Origin: Methylobacterium nodulans ORS 2060
GTDB lineage: Bacteria > Pseudomonadota > Alphaproteobacteria > Rhizobiales > Beijerinckiaceae
Assembly (NCBI RefSeq): GCF_000022085.1
Contig: NC_011894.1
Span: 6,805,001-6,869,000 of the forward strand
DNA length: 64,000 nucleotides
Direction: 5' to 3'
Shown: one piece after another, positions 58,301-64,000 of the stretch
Layout: every line of letters begins with the position of its first letter
Position numbering within the stretch: position 1 is the first letter of the stretch
The notes under the pieces: generated by a model
What the model saw: only the letters and a program-made list of their open reading frames with translations
Databases searched by the model: none
What the model was told of the DNA's origin: nothing
Translations under genes and position numbers: made by a program

Positions 58301-59927
58301 CTCCGCGTAAGGTGAAGCGCGCTTGCGCCCCGATGGCGCGCCGCAGGGCCGGATCGGCGAGGTGCAGCCCCTCGACCGCCGCATCGGCGGCGAGGCGGAA
58401 GGGCTGGCCCTCAGGGGCCCCCTGGCCCCCCGGGGTTTTCGGCAGCGGCTCGGCCGAGAGGTCGGCGCTGATCCGGGCGAGCCGGCTGTCGGCGGTGCGC
58501 AGGCCCGCCGCCCGCAGCCGCCCCTGCATTCGGGGCGCGGCGAGGGGGCCGGTGATGCTGCCGTCGAAGGTGAGCGCCTCGATCTCGCCCGCGCCCGCGC
58601 GGGTGACGCCGCCCTCGGTCGGCAGGGCCCGGGCCGCGACCGTCAGGTCGAGGGTCCGGGCCGCGTCGAGGCCGCCCGCGAGGGTGAGCCGCGCCGTGCG
58701 CGAGGTCAGGTCGAAGCGTTCGAACCGGTAGGAGCCGTCGTCGCCGAAGCGCAGCGATCCGTCGAGGCGGGTCGTGCCGGCGAAGACCGCCGCAGCGGGG
58801 CCCGGCACGAGGCCCTCGATCCGCGAGGCGAGATCGAGGCTCATGCGCCGCTCCCGCGCCACCCGGTCGATGCGCGCCTTGCCCTCGGCGCCGATATCGT
58901 CGCCAGCCCGGAAGGCGAGGCTCGCCGCGAAGGCGTCGAGGGGGCCGCGCCCGTCGAGGTCGAGGGTGACGGGCGGCAGGCCCGGCAGGTTCGCGGCCCG
59001 CGCGACGAGGCCGCCCTCGGGCTCGTCATGGGCGAGCTTCAGCTCCAGCCGCTGCCCCTCCGGCACGTAGGCGAGCTTGAGCGTGGCATTGCCCGGCCGG
59101 TCGAGCCGGCGGATGCCGAGGGACAGGTCGAGCCCCTCGCTCGGATCGCCGAGCTTGGCCTGGCCTGCGCCCGCGAGCCGCGCCGCCTGCCCCAGCACCG
59201 CCTCGCCGAGGGCGAGTTCGTCGAGGGCGAAGGCCTTCACCTCGACCTTGACCGGAAGCTCGGGCAGGATCGGGTCGTCCGTCGACGTGGTCGCGACCGG
59301 ATTGGGGAGGGGCCGGCGGAGCAGTTCCAGACGTCCGATCTCCAGCCGGTCGATCTCGAGCCGCCGGGAGAGGAGAGCGGTGCGCCGCCAGATCAGCCGG
59401 GCGCGGTCGAGGCGCAGCCAGACCCCCTCGCGATCCGCGATCGACACGTCGCGGATGGTGGCATCGGAGGAGAGGGCGCCGTCGACGGCGCCGATCGAGA
59501 CCCGCGAGGCCGGCGTCGACAGCGCCCGCGAGAGCAGGCTGCCGAGCATTGTGGTCTCGCCCTCCGCCGCGACGCTCGCGGCGGTGTGGCCGAGCCAGAC
59601 GAGGCCGAACAGGAGGAGGGCGAGCGCCGCCGCGGCCTGGGCGGCGCGGCTCCGGCTCAGCCGCGGGCAGCGCGGGAACCCCTCTCCCGTGCGGGAGAGG
59701 GGCAGGCGATCGAAGATCGCGCGTGAGGGCCCCGGACCCTCCCGCCATGAATCACTAAGCGTTGTGCTGACAGCGGCACGGTTCAGTTTTCTTGCGGACG
59801 CCTGAGGTCCCTCACCCCTGCCCCTCTCCCGCACGGGAGAGGGGTTCTCGGCGCTGCCCGCGGCTGAGCCGGCGGTGTGGATGGCCTTGCCAGGGAAGGC
59901 CGCCCGTTCCTTCACGCCGTCCGTCAT
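55335..59927 (-). CDS. tamB: TamB-like translocation and assembly protein (AsmA/YhdP-type barrel)
   Basis: A 1530-residue inner-membrane-anchored periplasmic bridge protein, partner of TamA in outer-membrane biogenesis and, as now viewed, phospholipid transport. After an unusual 92-residue front, one membrane helix (AAAALALLLFGLVWLGHTAA, about 96-115) anchors it. About 1100 residues of repetitive beta sequence follow. The conserved C-terminal DUF490 domain has VAQGGFAMRRGRIQIVGQRL, DFNRGRVSFAGDLTAPDLDF, PPLPQDEVLSRLLFKKASGG and the ending VGAEWEY. Its ATG shares one base with the tamA stop (TGATG), so translation is coupled. Residues 19-92 are encoded by a palindromic repeat inserted in frame. 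Confidence 0.92.
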   Translation of the reverse strand: MTDGVKERAAFPGKAIHTAGSAAGSAENPSPVRERGRGEGPQASARKLNRAAVSTTLSDSWREGPGPSRAIFDRLPLSRTGEGFPRCPRLSRSRAAQAAAALALLLFGLVWLGHTAASVAAEGETTMLGSLLSRALSTPASRVSIGAVDGALSSDATIRDVSIADREGVWLRLDRARLIWRRTALLSRRLEIDRLEIGRLELLRRPLPNPVATTSTDDPILPELPVKVEVKAFALDELALGEAVLGQAARLAGAGQAKLGDPSEGLDLSLGIRRLDRPGNATLKLAYVPEGQRLELKLAHDEPEGGLVARAANLPGLPPVTLDLDGRGPLDAFAASLAFRAGDDIGAEGKARIDRVARERRMSLDLASRIEGLVPGPAAAVFAGTTRLDGSLRFGDDGSYRFERFDLTSRTARLTLAGGLDAARTLDLTVAARALPTEGGVTRAGAGEIEALTFDGSITGPLAAPRMQGRLRAAGLRTADSRLARISADLSAEPLPKTPGGQGAPEGQPFRLAADAAVEGLHLADPALRRAIGAQARFTLRGELRPDGVADLSELTLEAPQAGLRYAGRLGRSEVAGTLRAELRDLSAFSLLAGRPLAGRLTASALLAGDPTRTGVSAEVEAAGERLALGTPALDRTLGPTPRFTGRLTRLPDGYAVERARFTGTAVTGSAQGRATLAQADLSARLDLSDLATLDPDLAGRAGLTATLTGSLERPDLALALAAPDAKALGRPLRDLAAEAMLRDVTGHLNGTLSLAGRVDGKSLTGEAHLARRRGDWVLDRLAFGLGSVALQGSAAIAAESGLAEADLSLQAGNLDDLSALALTRLAGRLDAAIALDRREGKQGARIRATGEGLRGAGLALARLDADLAGSDLAAAPRLQGRLNADRLLAAGETIDSLRFEAVPAGDASDLTLQARARGFSLDGAGRLVAGAKPRLDLARFAAVRGADRLALAGPATLALDGQDLVVERLAVAAGPGRASLDGRLGSRLDLRLALAGVPLSLARLADPRLSLAGTLDGEAALAGPRASPEGRYSLRVARLVTPETRSAGLPPIDARVQGPIRDGRAGLDGTITAGRGMQLTLGGSVPVETGGALALSARGSLDAALANTLLATSGQRLSGRITLDGEVTGPVAAPRVGGSATLAGGSFTDPLQGIRLTDIQGRVSGRGDTLVIERLTAATRNGGTLRAEGRVAVAPAQGFPGSLTIRADRAELVSSPLMTAVTGLDLALSGPLARTPRISGRVDVVSLEVGIPDRLPATVQPLPGIRHVNVPEADRRRLAARTRQQAKAGRKAAPFDATLDITVNAPGRIVVRGRGVDAELGGALRLTGSSRAPVAQGGFAMRRGRIQIVGQRLDFNRGRVSFAGDLTAPDLDFEAQTQAGDVTARIAVNGPADRPAFVLNSEPPLPQDEVLSRLLFKKASGGLSPFQALQLAQGVAQLSGGAGGPDVFESARKGLGLDSLDVQAGAKGGAAVGLSRALGDRLSVGARAGTRPEDSAATITYDVTGRIKVQGEAGADGRTAIGVGAEWEY
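59652..59872. repeat. CCCCTCTCCCG element inside tamB
   Basis: About 221 bp with near-perfect 55-bp inverted ends: the left end starts CCGGCTCAGCCGCGGGCAGC (59652), and the right end stops with its complement at 59872. Each end contains a CCTCTCCCG-TGC/CAC-CGGGAGAGG palindrome. The inner left part, GCAGGCGATCGAAGATCGCG, is shared with the element at 63274 and, with one base change, 22853. It keeps the tamB frame open and encodes residues 19-92. Confidence 0.85.
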
Positions 59928-61924
59928 CAGAAGGCCTGCCCGATGCTGATGTAGAGGGCGACCGGCGGCTGCTTGAGCGCCTTGTCGGGGTTCAGCGGCA
60001 CCGCGAGGTCGACCCGGATCGGGCCGAAGCCGGTGTAGTAGCGAAGCCCCAGGCCGGCCGCGTAGCGGATGGGCTCGTCGAAATCCGGCAGGCTCGACGC
60101 GAAGGCGGTGCCGGCATCGAGGAACGGCACGATGCCGATCGTGTCCGTGATCTTGATGCGCGCCTCGACCGAGCCTTCGAGGAGCGAGCGCCCGCCGATC
60201 GGCAGCTGGAACGGGCCGATCGGCCCGACCGTGCGGTAGGCATAGCCGCGGATCGACCCGCCGCCGCCCGCAAAGAAGCGGAGGGACGCCGGAATCTCGG
60301 CGAGGCCCGCCCCGCTGATCGAGCCGAAGCCGAGCCGGGCGGCGAGGATGGTGTTCGCGTCCTCGTCGAGGGCGTAGTAGGTCGAGCCCTGCGCCTTGGC
60401 GACGAAGAGGCCCGGATCCGAGCCGAGGAAGCTCGGATAGGGGGTGGCCGAGGCGGTGAGGCGGATGCCCCTGGTCGGATCGAGCGGATTGTCGGTCGAA
60501 TCGTAGGAGACCGAGACGGGCAGGCCGATCAGGCGGTAATCCACCCGGCCCAGCACGTCGCGCGCATAGCCGACCTGCCCCTCGATGCCGGCCTGCACCG
60601 AGAACGTGTCGCTGAAGCGGTGGCGGAGCGCGACGGTGCCGCCGGCCGCGTCGCTGAGATAGGATTGCTGCACCTCGCGGCCGATGAAGGCCCCGGCCAG
60701 GAGGTCGTTGCGGGTCCCGAACAGGGCGGGCTTCACGAAGGTCGCGGCAAGCCGCCCGCCGAGCCCGTTGGTCTCGATGCCCGCGAGCTTGCGGCGGCGC
60801 GCGTAATAATCCTGGCCGAGGCCCAGATAGGAGAGATCCGCGTCGATGCGCAGGGACTCGCCGCCGCCGAACAGGTTGCGGTTCGCCCAGTAGCCTCTGA
60901 CACCGGGCCCATCGACCGTGGAGTAGCGGGCCGAGACGCCGAGCAGGTTCGGCGCCCGCTCGGTGATGTCGACGAAGACCGGCAGCCTGCCGTCCGGATC
61001 GAGCGCCTCTCCCTCGCGCACCCGCACGCCGCCCAGCGCCTCGACCCGCGTGACCGAGCGGCGGATGCCCGCGATCGCCTCGGGCGAGTAGGGATCGCCC
61101 GGCTCGGCGTAGATGAAGGAGCGCACCACCGCCGGGTCGAGGCTGCTCGTGCCGCGCACCGCCACGGCGCCGAGCGCCGCCTTCGGTCCGGGATCGACCG
61201 TGAAGGCCACGTCCATGGCGCGGTCGGCATGGTCCACGACGGGCTCGCGCCGCACCACCTTGGCGAAGGGATGGCCCTGCGCCCGGAGCTGGTCGATGAT
61301 TCGCGCCTCGCGGGCGAGCACAGTGGCGGAGCGGGCCGGCTCGTCGTCGCCGACCCGGGTGAGGCGGGCCGGGAGGTCAAGGGGCCGGCCGGAGGCGTCC
61401 CGCACGGCGATGCGGCGCAGACGGTAGAGCGGTCCCTGCTCGACGCTGATGCGGACCGCCACAAGGCGCCGGTTGCGGGTCGCCTCGGCGGCGCGCACGG
61501 CCGCCCGCGCGGCGGCGTCGCCGCCCAGCACGACATCCTCGATGCGGAATGCGACCGTCCCGGAATAATAGCCGTAGCCCCACAGCGCATCGACGAGCCG
61601 GGTGGCGTCGGCCTCGGCCCGGCGCAGCAGGCCCTCGCCGTCCGGCGGCGGCTCGCCCCGCAGGCGGTAGAGAGTGGAGGCGTCCTGGAGGGCGGACAGG
61701 AGGTCGTCATCCTCGACGCCCTGGAGGCGCACCGCATAGGGCAGGGCGTCCGGGCGCGGCGCCGGGGGCGCCTCCTCGCGGCCGAACAGGCCGAACAGAT
61801 CGAAGGCGCGCGCCTCCGGCACGCCCATCAAGCAGGCGACGAGCGCGAGCGCCCCCGGCCTGCTCCTCACCCCAAGGCAGCGCGCTGCCCGCGCGCTCTG
61901 CGCCATCCGTCTCTTGCCCGGCAT
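59927..61924 (-). CDS. tamA: TamA-like outer-membrane protein (Omp85 family)
   Basis: A 665-residue Omp85 protein with N-terminal signal peptide (GALALVACLMGVPEARAFDL), three POTRA-type domains (about 60-330) and a C-terminal 16-strand barrel (about 345-665). The barrel has the Omp85 lid mark IRGYAYRTVGPIGPFQLPIG and ends with ISIGQAF, a Phe-terminated insertion signal for the Bam complex. Together with TamB it forms the TAM. ATG 61924 is used; ATG 61906 is an alternative. The gene directly precedes tamB, is divergent from the HDAC-family gene, and no regulation site is visible. Confidence 0.92.
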   Translation of the reverse strand: MPGKRRMAQSARAARCLGVRSRPGALALVACLMGVPEARAFDLFGLFGREEAPPAPRPDALPYAVRLQGVEDDDLLSALQDASTLYRLRGEPPPDGEGLLRRAEADATRLVDALWGYGYYSGTVAFRIEDVVLGGDAAARAAVRAAEATRNRRLVAVRISVEQGPLYRLRRIAVRDASGRPLDLPARLTRVGDDEPARSATVLAREARIIDQLRAQGHPFAKVVRREPVVDHADRAMDVAFTVDPGPKAALGAVAVRGTSSLDPAVVRSFIYAEPGDPYSPEAIAGIRRSVTRVEALGGVRVREGEALDPDGRLPVFVDITERAPNLLGVSARYSTVDGPGVRGYWANRNLFGGGESLRIDADLSYLGLGQDYYARRRKLAGIETNGLGGRLAATFVKPALFGTRNDLLAGAFIGREVQQSYLSDAAGGTVALRHRFSDTFSVQAGIEGQVGYARDVLGRVDYRLIGLPVSVSYDSTDNPLDPTRGIRLTASATPYPSFLGSDPGLFVAKAQGSTYYALDEDANTILAARLGFGSISGAGLAEIPASLRFFAGGGGSIRGYAYRTVGPIGPFQLPIGGRSLLEGSVEARIKITDTIGIVPFLDAGTAFASSLPDFDEPIRYAAGLGLRYYTGFGPIRVDLAVPLNPDKALKQPPVALYISIGQAF

Positions 61925-62140
61925 GCCCCCGGCTGCCCGTTACTCCCGCCTTCCCTTAGGTCGGCCTCCTGCCGCTAGGGTCGGCGAGGTTCGTGTTCAA
62001 ACCGTGTCCACGCCGGAGCGCAGCGTGTGTCACATTGGGAGGAAACGTGGCCGCAACTCAACCCCGGAATGGGGGCCTTGCGGCGTGCGGTCGCGCTTCG
62101 GGTGTGGAGCGCGTGCCCATATCGGTCCGGAGGAGATCCC

Positions 62141-63037
62141 ATGCTGCCGGTCGTGTTCCATCCGGCCTATGAGGCCGGACTGCCGGACGGCCATCGCTTC
62201 CCGATGCGCAAATACGGGCGGCTCGCCGAGATCCTGGTCGAGCGCGGGCTGGTGCCGAACGGCTTCGCGCGGCCGGAGCCGGCCGGTGCCGGCACCGTGG
62301 CGCTCGCCCATGACCCTTTTTATGTCGAGCAGGTGCTGACCGGCACCGTTCCGCGCGCGATCGAGACGGCGATCGGCCTGCCCGTCGATGCGGGCGTGGC
62401 ACGGCGCGCCCTCGCCTCGGCGGGCGGCACGCTGCTCGCCGCCCGCCTCGCGCTGGCGGGCGGGCTCGCGGGCAGCACCGCCGGGGGCAGCCATCACGGG
62501 CGGCGGGCCCGGGGCGGAGGATTCTGCGTCTTCAACGACGTGGCGGTGGCGGCGCTGGCGCTCCACCGGGAGGGCACGATCCGCCGCGCGCTGATCATCG
62601 ATCTCGACGTGCACCAGGGCGACGGCACCGCGGATTGCCTCGCGGCCGAGCCCGACCTCTTCACCTTCTCGATGCACGGCGAGAAGAACTATCCGGCCGA
62701 CAAGGTGCCGGGCGACCTCGATATCGGCCTGCCGGACGGGCTCGACGACGACGGCTATCTGGCGGTGCTGCATCAGCACGTGCCGCGCCTCCTCGACGCG
62801 CTCGCGCCCGATCTCGTCTTCTACAATGCCGGCGTCGACCCGCACCGCGACGACCGCCTCGGGCGCCTCGCGCTCACCGATGCGGGCCTCGCCGCCCGCG
62901 ACCGCCACGTGATCGGCGAGACGCGCCGCCGCGGCATCCCGCTCGCCGCGGTGATCGGCGGCGGCTACGCGGCGGATATCGACGCGTTGGCCGCGCGCCA
63001 CGCCCTGGTCTTCGAGGCGATGGCGCAATGGGTCTGA
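62141..63037 (+). CDS. Histone deacetylase family hydrolase
   Basis: A 298-residue HDAC-superfamily amidohydrolase. The His-His pair is in GSHHGRRARGGGFCVFNDVA, the zinc ligands in IIDLDVHQGDGTADCLA (Asp and His) and the third Asp in NAGVDPHRDDRLGRLALTDA. GGGYAADIDALAARH contains the glycine-rich catalytic loop with Tyr. Bacterial members remove acyl groups from polyamines or small molecules; acetoin-utilisation AcuC-like enzymes are relatives. ATG 62141 follows GGAGGAGATCCC. A small 46-codon gene follows. Confidence 0.92.
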   Translation: MLPVVFHPAYEAGLPDGHRFPMRKYGRLAEILVERGLVPNGFARPEPAGAGTVALAHDPFYVEQVLTGTVPRAIETAIGLPVDAGVARRALASAGGTLLAARLALAGGLAGSTAGGSHHGRRARGGGFCVFNDVAVAALALHREGTIRRALIIDLDVHQGDGTADCLAAEPDLFTFSMHGEKNYPADKVPGDLDIGLPDGLDDDGYLAVLHQHVPRLLDALAPDLVFYNAGVDPHRDDRLGRLALTDAGLAARDRHVIGETRRRGIPLAAVIGGGYAADIDALAARHALVFEAMAQWV

Positions 63038-63123
63038 CGCCGTAGGGGGCGGAACGGCTGAGCCTGTCCCTCGTTGAGACGACAGACAGGGCGCCCGGCG
63101 CCCGCCAGCCGAAGGGGATCCCC

Positions 63124-63264
63124 ATGAGCTTGATCGGCCGCATCGTGACCAAGATCCTGGGCAACGACGACCCAAACGCCCGCCCCGGCGACCGTCACGA
63201 CTACCGCAACCAGGATTCGAGCACGCTCGTCGGCCGGATCGTCACCAAGATCCTGCGCCGCTGA
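63124..63264 (+). CDS. 46-aa microprotein with duplicated IGRIVTKIL motif
   Basis: ATG 63124, TGA 63262-63264. The protein has the same motif at both ends: SLIGRIVTKILGND and TLVGRIVTKILRR, joined by a hydrophilic linker (DPNARPGDRHDYRNQDSS). The motif would form two short amphipathic helices, fitting a membrane- or protein-binding hairpin. AAGGGGATCCCC precedes the start. It lies 86 bp after the HDAC-family gene. I recognise no family. Confidence 0.7.
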   Translation: MSLIGRIVTKILGNDDPNARPGDRHDYRNQDSSTLVGRIVTKILRR

Positions 63265-63273
63265 CGGCGCGCG

Positions 63274-63340
63274 GGATCCCCTCTCCCGGATGGGAGAGGG
63301 GTAGGCGATCGAAGATCGCGCGTGAGGGTGGAGACGGTTC
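63274..63340. repeat. CCCCTCTCCCG element, left-end partial copy
   Basis: GATCCCCTCTCCCGGATGGG then AGAGGGG, GGCGATCGAAGATCGCGCGT and GAGGGTGGAGACGGTTCAG. It repeats the left half of the elements at 22853 and 59652. The right end is missing. Confidence 0.65.
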
Positions 63341-63344
63341 AGCA

Positions 63345-63505
63345 ATCGGAGCCGCTTCGCGGCACGTCCTTGTGCTGGTTCCCGGATCTCCTTCCGCTGG
63401 CGCTGCAGTCGTCCGGGAAAGGGGCGGGAAGGGGCGGAGCAGAGCTCTGCGCCCCCTTAAGCAAAGCCGACATCCGCTTGGCAAAGCAAGCCATCGGATT
63501 TTGGA
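63345..63505. repeat. Second copy of the 44510-44660 repeat
   Basis: TGTGCTGGTTCCCGGATCTC, CTTCCGCTGGCGCTGCAGTC and GTCCGGGAAAGG match the right arm at 44510-44573 with few changes. The flank (GGGGCGGAGC, AGCAAAGCCGACATCC) also matches the downstream part there. It follows the partial element at 63274, before the aminopeptidase stop. Confidence 0.6.
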
Positions 63506-64000
63506 TCAGATGTAGCGCCGCTTCAGCAATTCGTAGACGAGCCGCGCGGTCTGCACCTCGCCGCCCTCCGGCCGTCCGGGCTTGGTGCTCGGGTTCCAGC
63601 CGTAGAGGTCGAGATGGGCATGGGCCTTCGCCGCCGGCGCGAAGCGGCGCAGGAACAGGGCGGCCGAGACCGCCCCCGCGAAGGGGCCGCTCGAGACGTG
63701 GTTGAGGTCGGCGACCTTCGAGTCGAGGAGGCTCGCATAGGGCGCCCACAGGGGCATGCGCCAGACCGGATCGTTCACGGCGCGGCCCGCCTCCGCCATC
63801 GCGGCGGCGAGGGCGTCGTCCTCCGTGAACAGGGCCGGAAGGTCCGGGCCGAGCGCCACCCGGGCGGCGCCCGTCAGCGTCGCGAAATCGATGAGCAGGT
63901 CCGGGCTCTCCTCGTCGGCGAGCGCGAGCGCATCGGCCAGGATGAGGCGCCCCTCCGCATCGGTGTTGCCGATCTCGACCGTCAGGCCCCGCCGGCTCCG
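63506..64000 (-). CDS. Leucyl aminopeptidase (M17), C-terminal part
   Basis: The window holds the last 164 codons of a zinc/manganese aminopeptidase of the cytosolic leucyl (PepA) type; the start is beyond 64000. The signature NTDAEGRLILADALALA is at the visible beginning, with metal-binding Asp and Glu and the catalytic Arg. LLIDFATLTGAARVALGPDL, LDSKVADLNHVSSGPFAG and HLDLYGWN follow in family order. Two ends are convincing; the active-site Lys region lies outside. It trims N-terminal residues from peptides. Confidence 0.93.
   Translation of the reverse strand, partial: RSRRGLTVEIGNTDAEGRLILADALALADEESPDLLIDFATLTGAARVALGPDLPALFTEDDALAAAMAEAGRAVNDPVWRMPLWAPYASLLDSKVADLNHVSSGPFAGAVSAALFLRRFAPAAKAHAHLDLYGWNPSTKPGRPEGGEVQTARLVYELLKRRYI

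Noticed and set aside
59792..61978. A 728-codon open frame opposite tamA
   Set aside because: Antisense shadow of TamA; no motif or ribosome site.

Overview
The window reads as a chromosomal segment of a very GC-rich alphaproteobacterium. Methylobacteriaceae (Methylobacterium or a close relative) is the best guess. This is an inference from the GC level, the alphaproteobacterial form of the initiator tRNA, HisKA_2-type signalling, cobST next to DnaJ and BolA genes, a DUF1217 flagellar gene, and several families of short palindromic intergenic repeats. No database was searched.

Layout. 1-5.3 kb: initiator tRNA-Met, a PAS/LuxR regulator, a GAF histidine kinase, small unknown genes and an acyl-CoA thioesterase. 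5.4-8 kb: EcsC-like protein, glutathione transferase and a YidB-like protein. 8-12.3 kb: an acyl carrier protein, an AMP-forming ligase and a short-chain reductase in one overlapping operon, divergent from a ThDP enzyme; this looks like a small uncharacterised biosynthetic locus. 12.3-17 kb: a decay zone with a frameshifted unknown gene, a broken DUF1217/FlgJ flagellar fusion beside intact FlgN- and FliL-like genes, an ECF41 sigma factor without its region 2, and a DUF2493 tail. It also holds an intact cupin/tautomerase pair. 17-26.3 kb: cobST with DnaJ and BolA genes, an MFS transporter, a thiolase and queC-queD-queE (preQ0 synthesis). 26.6-29.2 kb: D,D-carboxypeptidase and lgt. 29.5-33.5 kb: a Ugp-type glycerophosphodiester uptake operon with a GpdQ-like phosphodiesterase but no ATPase gene. 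33.6-39.7 kb: cytochrome P450, a membrane-anchored sigma region 1.1-like protein, DUF808 protein and several small proteins. 39.9-46.3 kb: ABC-F ATPase, nucleotide-sugar dehydrogenase, DMT exporter, MgtC-like protein and a Crp/Fnr regulator. 46.3-49.8 kb: TetR with a divergent EmrAB-type pump and a clear operator-promoter. 50-54 kb: secreted protein, GYD protein and Pot-type ABC genes without a binding protein. 54.1-55.3 kb: a BrnTA toxin-antitoxin module in an AT-rich patch. 55.3-61.9 kb: tamB-tamA. 62-64 kb: HDAC-family hydrolase, a 46-residue duplicated microprotein and the 3' part of a leucyl aminopeptidase.

The most unusual features are non-coding. (i) A 124-152 bp repeat predicted to fold into three hairpins occurs four times, twice inside operons (cobS/cobT and ugpE/ugpB), with covariation between copies. 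(ii) A roughly 180-220 bp element bounded by CCCCTCTCCCG palindromes occurs in several forms, and one copy lies in frame inside tamB. Other points worth follow-up are the ACP/ligase/reductase/ThDP locus, the membrane-tethered sigma 1.1-like protein and an apparently leaderless brnT promoter whose spacer is a perfect palindrome.
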